Program-made: the position numbers and the translations under genes
The notes under the pieces: generated by a model
The model's database searches: none
Seen by the model: only the letters and a program-made list of their open reading frames with translations
What the model was told of the DNA's origin: nothing
Shown here: positions 1 to 6,033 of the stretch, piece by piece
How the letters are laid out: the number at the start of each line of letters is the position of its first letter
Numbering within the stretch: the stretch's first letter is position 1
Origin: JASHVB01 sp049522565
GTDB lineage: Bacteria > Pseudomonadota > Alphaproteobacteria > Acetobacterales > Acetobacteraceae
Direction: 5' to 3'
DNA length: 13,683 nucleotides
NCBI GenBank assembly: GCA_049522565.1
Contig: JBEKNT010000161.1
Span: forward strand, 1 to 13,683

Positions 1-394
1 CGTTGGGTCCTTGGTTGGCGTTGAAGTTCGCAACCAAACCCTACCGAAGATCCGCGATGACCGCCGCTGTGGATAAGTGGCCCGCCTCCGCCAGACTCTT
101 GGCGGTCGCTCCGGCGGGCCACATACCCACAGCTCCTACACCACCTCCTGGGGCACGACCTCGTGGGTCGGTTTGCATGGGTGCAAAGGGTCTGATGCGG
201 CGGTCCCACCAGCGCACATGCCGCCAAATCGTCAGGCCACGGATGCCGCTCCGCATCACCGATCGCTCTTGCGGGTTCACCCTGAAACCACCCAAGGGAT
301 ACCGCGCGATCCGGCTGCTGCGAGGGGGTCCGATCACCCTCATGCGCTGTGCTGCCGCACCTCGGCCTCTCCCGCCGCAGGCGGGAAGGGTTGC
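1..394. other. Intergenic region downstream of chvG, no gene supported
   Basis: No reading frame here looks like a recognisable protein; the open frames are what high-GC sequence gives by chance. In many alphaproteobacteria chvG is followed by hprK and PTS genes, but no HPr kinase Walker-type sequence is visible. The region holds a perfect match to the DnaA box (TGTGGATAA, 68-76), a nested hairpin (outer arms 79-86 and 113-120, inner arms 88-93 and 100-105), a CACGA-N2-TCGTG dyad (154-165), a TTTGCA-N4-TGCAAA dyad (172-187) and a terminator-like hairpin (370-386). A short frame at 2-76 ending in TAA could be the tail of a gene to the left, but nothing in it can be recognised. Confidence 0.6.
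370..386 (-). terminator. Terminator-like hairpin after chvG
   Basis: A perfect 7-bp stem (TCCCGCC at 370-376, GGCGGGA at 380-386) with a GCA loop lies 8 bases past the chvG stop codon. There is no run of T after it on the minus strand, so it is either a weak or factor-dependent terminator, or an mRNA 3'-end stabiliser. The position right behind the last gene of the chvI-chvG pair favours an end-of-operon role. Confidence 0.4.
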
Positions 395-2071
395 CTACGC
401 CTTCGGCAGCCGCACCACGAAGCGCGCGCCGAGCACCTTGCCCGCCGCATCCCGGCGGTTCTCGGCACCGATCCAGCCGTGCAGCGCCTCGACGATCTGC
501 CGGCTGATCGACAGGCCGAGCCCGGAATGTTCGCCGAACCGCTCGCTCTTCGGACGCTCGGAATAGAACCGGTCGAACACATGCTCCAGATTGGAATCGG
601 GAATGCCGGGCCCCTCGTCCTCGACCGTCAGCTCCACCTGCCCGTCTGTCTCGCGGGCCCGTAGCCAGATGCGGCCGCGCGGCGGGCTGAACGACTGCGC
701 GTTGGCGATCAGGTTGCGCAGCACCTGCACCAGCCGGTCCTCCACCGCCCACGCCACCACCCCCGCCGGCGGCGCTTCCACCAGCAACTGCGGATCGTTG
801 TCGGTGTCGCGCGTCGCCTCGTCCAGCTCGCGCAGCGTTTGCAGTATCGGCACCACGTCGACGCGTTCGGCCGATATGCGCGACAGCTCGGCGTCCAGCC
901 GCGAGGCCTCGCTCACGTCGCTGATCAACCGGTCCAGCCGGGTCACGTCCTGCGCGATGATGGTCAGCAACTGGCGCTGCCGCACCGGGTCCTCGACCCG
1001 GCGCAGCGTTTCGATGGCGCTGCGGATCGACGACAGCGGGTTCTTGATCTCGTGCGCGACGTCGGCGGCGAAGCGCTCGATCGCGTCCATCCGGGTCCAT
1101 AATGCCTGGGCGGAGTCCGACAACGCGGTGGCCAGCGCCCCCACCTCGTCGCGCCGCGCCAGCAAGCTGTGCGGCACGCTGCCGGCCCGCCCCTGGCCTT
1201 CCCGCATTTCGCGCGCCGTGCCGGCCAGCAGCAGGATCGGCCGGGCGATGGTGCGCGACAGATACCACGACAGCAGCACCGTCAGCGCCAGCGCCAGGCA
1301 GAACAGCCCGAGGATCGAGATGCGCACGGTGAACAGGCTGGCATCGACTTCGCGCGCTTCACGCGTCAGCAGCACGATCCCGACGGTATGGCGATCATGC
1401 TCCACCGGCTCGGCCACGGTCACCAGCAGCCGGTTGTCCTTGGTCCGCCGGATATACGGCGGCATCTCCCTGCTCTGGCCGGAGCTGTTCAGGCGTAATT
1501 CGTTCTTCACGTCCGGTTGCCACTCCAGGCCGGCGCCAGGCGTCGCCTCCTCCAGGGGGATCGGCTGGTCGTGCGGCAGCAACGACAGCGCGCGATCGTA
1601 CAGCCAGCCGATCACGTTGAGTACCGGGCCGTAATCCACCGCCGGCGGCAGAGGCTCGGTATCCACCGCGCCGCCTGGCCCCGCGCGCACCCGCGAATCG
1701 GCGACCACCGTGCCGTCCGGCGCATACAGCTTGGCGTCGGCATCCGGCGTCGGGTCGGTCAGCCGGTACAGCAGCGGCCGCGCCACGTCCGGAATGAGCT
1801 TCGGATTTTCCGGGTCGGCCACGGAGACCGCGCTCTCCCCCAGCGCACCCGCGAACACCCGCGCCTGCTCGCGCAGCGCGGATACCTGCGCCTCGAGCAG
1901 CCCGTTCTGGTATTGATCGAGATACAGCACCGCGGCGACGAGCAAGACCAGCGGCAGCGCATTCACCAGCAGGATGCGGCGCAGCAGCGGTGACACCCAG
2001 CGCTGACGGAAGCGCTTGGGCTGGGTCGCCGCGGGCGGCGATAACGCGCTGACGGAAGCGCCGTCGGGCAC
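395..2071 (-). CDS. chvG: Sensor histidine kinase ChvG (ExoS/BatS type)
   Basis: Inner-membrane sensor kinase of 558 aa that autophosphorylates and passes phosphate to ChvI; in other alphaproteobacteria this pair responds to acid and cell-envelope stress. Visible layout: Pro-rich cytoplasmic N-terminus, transmembrane segment about 32-50, periplasmic sensor domain about 52-248, second transmembrane segment about 250-270, HAMP-like linker about 271-325, then HisKA with the phosphoacceptor His340 in FAADVAHEIKNPLSS. The ATPase domain has the N box (RNLIANAQS, about 452-460), G1 box (DEGPGIPD, 485-492), F box (FDRFYSERP, about 499-507) and G2 box (GLGLS, 517-521). The start is GTG, placed directly after the chvI TAG, with a strong AAGGAG ribosome site inside the last codons of chvI, so translation is probably coupled. 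A 15-bp direct repeat lies in the N-terminal coding region. Identification is strong; the physiological signal is inferred from the family. Confidence 0.95.
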   Translation of the reverse strand: MPDGASVSALSPPAATQPKRFRQRWVSPLLRRILLVNALPLVLLVAAVLYLDQYQNGLLEAQVSALREQARVFAGALGESAVSVADPENPKLIPDVARPLLYRLTDPTPDADAKLYAPDGTVVADSRVRAGPGGAVDTEPLPPAVDYGPVLNVIGWLYDRALSLLPHDQPIPLEEATPGAGLEWQPDVKNELRLNSSGQSREMPPYIRRTKDNRLLVTVAEPVEHDRHTVGIVLLTREAREVDASLFTVRISILGLFCLALALTVLLSWYLSRTIARPILLLAGTAREMREGQGRAGSVPHSLLARRDEVGALATALSDSAQALWTRMDAIERFAADVAHEIKNPLSSIRSAIETLRRVEDPVRQRQLLTIIAQDVTRLDRLISDVSEASRLDAELSRISAERVDVVPILQTLRELDEATRDTDNDPQLLVEAPPAGVVAWAVEDRLVQVLRNLIANAQSFSPPRGRIWLRARETDGQVELTVEDEGPGIPDSNLEHVFDRFYSERPKSERFGEHSGLGLSISRQIVEALHGWIGAENRRDAAGKVLGARFVVRLPKA

Positions 2072-2773
2072 CTAGTGCTCCTTGTAGCGATAGCCGATGC
2101 CGTAGAGTGTCTCGATCTGGTTGAAGTTGTCGTCCACCGTGCGGAACTTCTTGCGGATGCGCTTGACGTGGCTGTCGATCGTGCGGTCGTCGACGTAGAT
2201 GTTCTCGCCGTACGCCGCGTCGATCAACTGGTCACGGCTTTTCACCATGCCCGGCCGCGCGCCCAGCGCCTTCACCAGCAGGAATTCCGTCACCGTGAGC
2301 TGGATGTCCTCGCCTTTCCAGATGCACTGGTGCTTGGTCTCGTCCAGCGTCAGGTCGCCGCGGGTCATCACCCCGCCGGGCGTCGCGCCGGAACCCTCCG
2401 CGCGGCTGGCCTCGTTGCGTCGAAGCAGGGCGCGGATGCGCTCGATGAGGAGGCGCTGGGAGAACGGCTTGGTGATGTAATCGTCGGCGCCGAGGCGCAG
2501 GCCCATCAGTTCGTCCACCTCCTCATCCTTGGAGGTCAGGAAAATCACCGGCATGGAGCTGCGCTGACGCAGGCGTTGCAACAGCTCCATGCCGTCCATG
2601 CGGGGCATCTTGATGTCCAGCACGGCAAGATCGACGGGGCGGGAGTTCAGGCCCTGCAACGCGCTCTCGCCATCCGTATAGGTGCGGACCTGGAACCCTT
2701 CCTGCTCCAGCGTCATTTGCACGCTGGTGAGGATGTTCCGGTCGTCGTCGACCAGGGCGATCGTCTGTTTCAT
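2072..2773 (-). CDS. chvI: Response regulator ChvI (OmpR family)
   Basis: DNA-binding response regulator of 233 aa, partner of the ChvG kinase encoded directly downstream. The receiver has the acidic cluster DDD at 9-11, phosphoacceptor Asp53 (VLDIKMPRMDG), Thr80 and Lys102 (DDYITKPF), so it should be phosphorylated normally. The winged-helix DNA-binding domain covers about 135-233, with the recognition-helix region DDRTIDSHVKRIRKKF and the terminal hairpin YGIGYRYKE. The receiver start TIALVDDDRNILTSV is typical of ChvI. ATG at 2773 was chosen because it gives the usual ChvI length and has GAAGGA about 9 bases upstream; an in-frame ATG nine codons earlier is a weaker alternative. The gene leads the chvI-chvG operon. 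A CCGCAAT-N8-ATTGCGG dyad 63-84 bases upstream of the start is a candidate operator. Confidence 0.96.
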   Translation of the reverse strand: MKQTIALVDDDRNILTSVQMTLEQEGFQVRTYTDGESALQGLNSRPVDLAVLDIKMPRMDGMELLQRLRQRSSMPVIFLTSKDEEVDELMGLRLGADDYITKPFSQRLLIERIRALLRRNEASRAEGSGATPGGVMTRGDLTLDETKHQCIWKGEDIQLTVTEFLLVKALGARPGMVKSRDQLIDAAYGENIYVDDRTIDSHVKRIRKKFRTVDDNFNQIETLYGIGYRYKEH

Positions 2774-2835
2774 GGCGTGGTCCTTCGGGGCTACGGTCAT
2801 GCCGATGTTTCCGATCTGCTGCGTTATGTTTTGCT

Positions 2836-2857
2836 CCGCAATTGTGGCGTATTGCGG
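2836..2857. promoter_or_regulatory. Candidate operator dyad upstream of chvI
   Basis: CCGCAAT and ATTGCGG form perfect 7-bp arms separated by 8 bases, 63-84 bases before the chvI start. The size and placement fit a site for a dimeric regulator, possibly ChvI itself (autoregulation), or a hairpin in the leader RNA. OmpR-family regulators more often bind direct repeats, so assignment to ChvI is only a guess. Confidence 0.35.
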
Positions 2858-2970
2858 ACGTGAGGTGAACGAAATATGGCGACTGCCGTGGCTGGCTGCG
2901 AGCCCTCCGGCCGCATTCGCGGCGTGGCGGCGCATGATTTGGCTGGGTGCCCGGTCAATCATGGACACTT

Positions 2971-3075
2971 TATGTCGCGGACCGGCACGGCACTGTCCCG
3001 CGCACTCGGTGTACGGCTTGGGCGGCCGCGCCGCGCGCCCGCACGCGTGACAGGGCCGTGCCGGTCCGCGACATA
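2971..3075. repeat. Long imperfect inverted repeat (about 105 bp palindromic unit)
   Basis: The left arm 2971-2997 and right arm 3049-3075 are reverse complements over 27 bases with a single mismatch; allowing one more mismatch, the arms extend to 2971-3002 and 3044-3075. Both outer ends begin TATGTCGCGG when read inward. The GC-rich loop is about 41-51 bases. No flanking target duplication is visible. It lies 77 bases upstream of the HugZ-like start and about 200 bases upstream of chvI. It looks like a dispersed palindromic element (REP/BIME- or MITE-like) rather than a terminator, since no T run follows on either strand. Confidence 0.75.
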
Positions 3076-3152
3076 GCGCCGCATGGGCGGCTGGCCGTAG
3101 CGATCGAGTCGGGCGCACCGGCCGCCCGCCGCCCGGGCGAGGAGGTTTCTGC

Positions 3153-3902
3153 ATGACCAACGACACCGACGCCAACACCCGCCCGCATGCGCCGCCCGAG
3201 CCGCCCGAGCCGCCGGCGGACACGCCCGCGTGGGCCTCGCGCAAGCTGCTGCGCGCGGCGCGATCGGGGACGCTGGCGAGCTCGATGCAGGGCCAGCCGT
3301 TCGCGTCGCTGGTGACGCCGGCCACCGCTGCGGATCTGGCCGTGCTGCTGCTGTTGTCCGACCTGTCGGAACATACGCGGCACCTGCGCGCCGATCCGCG
3401 CTGCTCCGTGCTGGTGAACGGGGCGGCGACGGGAGAAAATCCGCAGACGGCGCCTCGGGTTACCGTGACCGGACTGGCCGAGACCGTGTCGGATGCGGCG
3501 CTGAAGGCGCGGTATCTGGCGGTGCATCCCTACGCCGCACTGTATGCCGGGTTCGGCGATTTCGCGCTGTGGCGGGTTCGGCCGGTGAACGGGCTGTTTG
3601 TCGGCGGGTTCGCCCGGGCGGCGCGGCTGCGCGCGGCTGACCTGACGCCCGACCCGGCAGCCGTGGCGGCGATCGCCGCGGCAGAGGCTGACATCATCGC
3701 GCATTGCAACGGCGATCATCCGGACGCGATGGCGGCCATCGCTCGGGCGCCGGGGGCGTGGCAGATGGTCGGGGTGGATGTCGATGGCTGCGATCTGGCG
3801 CAGGGCGAGCGGGTGGTGCGGGTGGCCTGGCCGGCGCCGGTGACCGACGCGGGGGACGTGCGGCGGGAGTTGATCCGGCTGGCGCGGGCGGCGCGGGGGT
3901 GA
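3153..3902 (+). CDS. HugZ-like pyridoxamine 5'-phosphate oxidase-fold protein with DUF2470 domain
   Basis: Predicted cytoplasmic flavin- or heme-binding protein of 249 aa. After a Pro-rich, probably disordered N-terminus (about 11-25), residues about 28-160 form a PNPOx-like split barrel (GTLASSMQGQPFASLVTPAT, then LLLLSDLSEHTRHLRADPR and CSVLVN, typical of this fold). Residues about 165-247 form a DUF2470/HugZ C-terminal domain, marked by ADIIAHCNGDHPDAMAAIA. HugZ relatives bind or degrade heme, while others use flavin or act on F420-like cofactors, so the exact chemistry is not fixed. The start is supported by a strong GAGGAGG ribosome site 7 bases upstream. The gene stands alone, divergent from chvI and followed by a non-coding stretch with a mobile element. 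No heme-uptake genes are visible nearby. Confidence 0.87.
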   Translation: MTNDTDANTRPHAPPEPPEPPADTPAWASRKLLRAARSGTLASSMQGQPFASLVTPATAADLAVLLLLSDLSEHTRHLRADPRCSVLVNGAATGENPQTAPRVTVTGLAETVSDAALKARYLAVHPYAALYAGFGDFALWRVRPVNGLFVGGFARAARLRAADLTPDPAAVAAIAAAEADIIAHCNGDHPDAMAAIARAPGAWQMVGVDVDGCDLAQGERVVRVAWPAPVTDAGDVRRELIRLARAARG

Positions 3903-4343
3903 GGTGGTCCGTGCCCGTCGAGAGACCGGATCTGCTTGGCGTATCGCCATGGATGCCAAAGCTCGAGCCGACAGGGCGGACGCGATGCTTGGCCGGCCCA
4001 ATCGGAGGGAGAAGTTTTCCGTCGAAACGGTTCATCTCGGCGATCGAGGTGGCTGCTACTTTCAGCCCGGAACGGGGGATGAGGAATGCTGTTTCGCTGG
4101 CGGTTGATCATTAGCATCGCGCCGGTCATTTTGGCAGGATAGGGTATCCGCTTCACTCCAGTTCGCCCGGGTGAAAGCCTTGGAGCCGGCGCTTGCGCTG
4201 GCCGGGGGTTCATATGCCCGCGTCGCGGGTGGACCGGCGAGCCACCCACCCGCCGCACTGGAGTCATGGGGATACCCTATTTGGCAGGAATGATCAGGAC
4301 CAAGAATAAAAATCTTGGACGCCGACGCCGTTTCGTCCCGCCG
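3903..4343. other. Intergenic region between HugZ-like gene and recR, carrying an inserted element
   Basis: The two genes converge on this 441-base gap. From 3903 to 4129 I see no supportable gene; the short open frames lack recognisable sequence. From 4130 to 4289 lies a MITE-like element with target duplication. From 4290 to 4343 there is a 6-bp hairpin, CCAAGA at 4300-4305 with TCTTGG at 4313-4318. Read on the recR strand, its loop is T-rich, so it is not a classical terminator, but it sits where recR transcription should end. Confidence 0.6.
4130..4289. mobile_element. MITE-like element with 10-bp target site duplication
   Basis: A 140-bp unit (4140-4279) begins TAGGGTATCC and ends GGATACCCTA. 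Its terminal inverted repeats (4140-4162 and 4257-4279) match over 23 bases with 3 mismatches. Immediately outside each end is the same 10-bp sequence TTTGGCAGGA (4130-4139 and 4280-4289), a perfect candidate target duplication. The interior has no coding capacity and is strongly structured: GCGGGTGG at 4225-4232 pairs with CCACCCGC at 4246-4253, and a second hairpin lies around 4184-4201. This fits a non-autonomous miniature transposon mobilised in trans by an IS transposase elsewhere in the genome. I cannot name the IS family; the duplication length is compatible with families that make long duplications, such as the IS4 group. Confidence 0.85.
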
Positions 4344-4937
4344 CTACGCCGGCCGCCGCGCCCGCAGCGCCGCGGCCAGCGTGCCGTCGTCCAGCACATC
4401 CAGCGCCCCGCCCATCGGCACCCCCTGCCCGACCCGCGTCACCGCCGCGCCCAGCGGCTTCAGCCGGTCGGTGAGCCAGTGCGCCGTCGTCGCGCCGTCC
4501 ACCGTGGCGGGCAGCGCCAGCACCACCTCGGCGACCCCGCCCTCCCGGATGCGCGCCAGCAGCGGCGCGAGGTTCAGGTCTTCCGGCCCGATGCCGCCCA
4601 GCGCGGACAGGGTGCCGCCCAGCACGTGATACAGCCCGCGATGCACCGAGGCGCGCTCCAGCGCCCACAGGTCGCCGACCCCCTCGACCACGCAGATCAC
4701 CGAGCCATCCCGGTGCGGATCGGCGCAGATCGCGCAGGGATCGCGGCTGTCCAGGTTGCCGCAGCGCGAGCATGGCCGCACCGCGCGCGCCGCCTCCGCC
4801 AACGCCACCGCCAGCGGCAGCATGCGGGCCTCGGGCTGTTGCAGCATCCGCAGGGCGGCGCGGCGCGCGCTGCGCGGCCCCATGCCGGGCAGCTTCGCCA
4901 GCAGGCCGATCAGGGTCTCGATTTCCGGTCCGCCCAT
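4344..4937 (-). CDS. recR: Recombination mediator protein RecR
   Basis: Cytoplasmic DNA-repair protein of 197 aa that, with RecF and RecO, helps load RecA at gaps and stalled forks. Visible domains: an N-terminal helix-hairpin-helix (LAKLPGMGPRSARRAAL, about 13-29), a four-Cys zinc finger (Cys56, Cys59, Cys68, Cys71), a Toprim domain beginning ICVVEGVGDLWALE (about 81-94), and a C-terminal Walker-B-like region ending in VTRVGQGVPMGGALDVLDDGTL. The length is normal for RecR and all signatures are intact. ATG at 4937 gives the standard MxGPEIE start; only a weak ribosome site precedes it. RecR often follows dnaX and ybaB, but here a tRNA gene lies divergently upstream, so recR appears to be transcribed alone. 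A MITE-like element lies 55 bases beyond its stop codon. Confidence 0.97.
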   Translation of the reverse strand: MGGPEIETLIGLLAKLPGMGPRSARRAALRMLQQPEARMLPLAVALAEAARAVRPCSRCGNLDSRDPCAICADPHRDGSVICVVEGVGDLWALERASVHRGLYHVLGGTLSALGGIGPEDLNLAPLLARIREGGVAEVVLALPATVDGATTAHWLTDRLKPLGAAVTRVGQGVPMGGALDVLDDGTLAAALRARRPA

Positions 4938-5075
4938 GCGCCCGGGTGAGTGATCAGTTATCGCCGGCCCGTCAAGCGGCACGCAACCAGGCGGCGGCAC
5001 CGTCGGACCAATCGGGGGGTGCGCGTGGAGGGGCGCCGCAACGCCGGGCCGACCGATTCCGCAGCGTGCGTTTCG

Positions 5076-5104
5076 TTGACAAGGCCGGGGTTTGGCCATA
5101 CAGC
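5076..5104 (+). promoter_or_regulatory. Probable sigma-70-type promoter of tRNA-Tyr
   Basis: A perfect -35 box TTGACA (5076-5081) is followed after 17 bases by TACAGC (5099-5104), a partial -10 match. Transcription would begin around 5111, just ahead of the mature tRNA 5' end at 5119. The exact -35 hexamer, ideal spacing and position make this credible although the -10 is weak. Confidence 0.5.
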
Positions 5105-5118
5105 CCTGCCCCCGGTCC

Positions 5119-5204
5119 GGAGGGGTGCCCGAGTGGCTAAAGGGGACGGACTGTAAATCCGTTGGCTAACGCCTACGTTGGTTCAAATCCAACCCCCTCC
5201 ACCA
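5119..5204 (+). tRNA. tRNA-Tyr (anticodon GTA)
   Basis: A class II tRNA with a long variable arm. The acceptor stem pairs GGAGGGG (5119-5125) with CCCCTCC (5194-5200), followed by discriminator A and an encoded CCA (5202-5204). The anticodon stem ACGGA/TCCGT encloses the loop CTGTAAA, with anticodon GTA at 5153-5155 reading UAU and UAC. The T arm is GTTGG-TTCAAAT-CCAAC. A promoter-like TTGACA lies just upstream, and a GC-rich hairpin follows directly. No integrated element or repeated tRNA 3' end is visible behind it. Confidence 0.97.
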
Positions 5205-5226
5205 GCCGCCCCCTCAGCACGGCGGC
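5205..5226 (+). terminator. Hairpin directly after tRNA-Tyr
   Basis: GCCGCC (5205-5210) pairs with GGCGGC (5221-5226) across a 10-base loop, immediately after the encoded CCA, followed by CTTCCC. The T run is poor, so it is a weak intrinsic terminator or a processing structure. Confidence 0.45.
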
Positions 5227-5750
5227 CTTCCCGCGAAAAATCGCAGGCATCAGTCGTCACGTGGCAGCCTTCTTGCGGACACGGGCGCGGCGACGGCGTC
5301 CTGTTCCTGTCGCTGCGCCGCTATCCTCATGCCGAGCCGCCGACCGCAGCAGCGGTGCCACGGCGCCAATCGTTCGTGCCGTCGCGGCCAGGTCCAGCCA
5401 CTCGCGCGGCCGCGCGCGGGCTGCCCGGCGGTGAGCCATGGTCGCCGCGGCCAGGCTTCGGGGCGTCGGTGACGGCTGGCAATGCAGCGAAGCCAGCGGA
5501 CCGGCGGGCCGATCCAGGTCAGCGACCGTCGCTACCCCGGCCGGTCAACGAGAAACCGGCCCGCCCCGGTTGGCGGGACGCGCCCAAGGTCGGTGGGTGA
5601 TAAACGACGCGGGGCCGTCGCTACCGCAGTTTGCCTTTCATCAATGCTACGAAAATCCAACGCCCCCCGCATCTGAAACCGCATTGAAACCATAATGGCA
5701 ACAACTTCGTTTCCGCCGATTTGCTCGCGAAACATGAAAGGATGCGGGAC
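5227..5750. other. Intergenic region between tRNA-Tyr and flp, no gene supported
   Basis: Roughly 520 bases without a recognisable gene. A 60-codon frame on the minus strand (5257-5439) is Arg/Ala-rich and looks like chance coding. The sequence becomes less GC-rich from about 5625 on, as expected of the promoter and leader of the Flp pilin gene; a CATAAT at 5691-5696 could be a -10 box, but no matching -35 is visible. Confidence 0.5.
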
Positions 5751-5945
5751 ATGAGGAGTTGGATGCTCGTCCACGTGGGACGCTTCGGCCGTGCTGCGAT
5801 GCAGCTCGGCGACGACAAGAGCGGTGTGACGATGCTGGAATACGGTCTGATCGCCGCGCTGATTGCCGCCGTGTGCGTGGGCGCCGTGACGACGCTGGGC
5901 ACCGACATCAACGGCATCTTCACCAACATAGCCGGTTCGGTATAA
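5751..5945 (+). CDS. Flp-family type IVb pilin precursor
   Basis: Small secreted pilin precursor of 64 aa. The prepilin peptidase site is clear: cleavage is expected after Gly25 in DDKSG-VTMLEYGL, giving a mature pilin with Glu at +5 followed by Tyr, the Flp hallmark. A hydrophobic helix follows (about 32-49, GLIAALIAAVCVGAVTTL), then a short tail, GTDINGIFTNIAGSV. Flp subunits build adhesive Tad pili after processing by TadV/CpaA. ATG at 5751 was chosen for the AAAGGA 8 bases upstream; ATG at 5763 (AGGAG 4 bases upstream) and ATG at 5742 are also possible and would change only the leader. No tad/cpa genes are in the window, and a strong terminator follows, so the pilin is transcribed as a single gene. 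Confidence 0.93.
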   Translation: MRSWMLVHVGRFGRAAMQLGDDKSGVTMLEYGLIAALIAAVCVGAVTTLGTDINGIFTNIAGSV

Positions 5946-6003
5946 GGCCAGGAAGCCGGCTGGCTGGCCACGCGAGAGTCCTGGCCCCGGGTGCGTCGGT
6001 CCG

Positions 6004-6033
6004 GGCGCGCATTCGCATGCGCGCCTTTCTTTT
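6004..6033 (+). terminator. Rho-independent terminator of the Flp pilin gene
   Basis: A perfect 9-bp stem, GGCGCGCAT (6004-6012) with ATGCGCGCC (6017-6025), closes a TCGC loop and is followed by TTTCTTTT (6026-6033). This is a textbook intrinsic terminator 58 bases past the pilin stop codon. Confidence 0.92.

Larger units (their letters stand above)
2774..3152. promoter_or_regulatory. Divergent intergenic region between chvI and the HugZ-like gene
   Basis: This 379-base gap must hold the promoters of chvI (leftward) and of the HugZ-like gene (rightward). It contains a perfect 7-bp dyad (2836-2842 / 2851-2857), a CATGATT-N17-AATCATG dyad (2933-2963) and a long inverted repeat (2971-3075). I could not find a convincing -35/-10 pair for either gene. 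The HugZ-like gene has a strong GAGGAGG ribosome site at 3139-3145. Confidence 0.6.

Noticed and set aside
68..76. Chromosome origin (oriC) suggested by a perfect DnaA box
   Set aside because: Only one exact box is present, with one poor variant nearby and no AT-rich unwinding region or origin-type neighbour genes.
2774..3325. N-terminal extension of ChvI (open frame upstream on the minus strand)
   Set aside because: It runs through the long inverted repeat and the HugZ-like ribosome site, and ChvI proteins start at about MKQTIALVDDDR.
4300..4318. Classical intrinsic terminator of recR
   Set aside because: The 6-bp stem is weak and, on the recR strand, the T-rich part lies in the loop instead of after the stem.
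5257..5439. 60-codon Arg/Ala-rich minus-strand frame behind tRNA-Tyr
   Set aside because: No ribosome site, no domain, and composition typical of spurious frames in GC-rich DNA.
5119..5750. Integrated element at the tRNA-Tyr 3' end
   Set aside because: No integrase gene and no repeated copy of the tRNA 3' end was found in the window.
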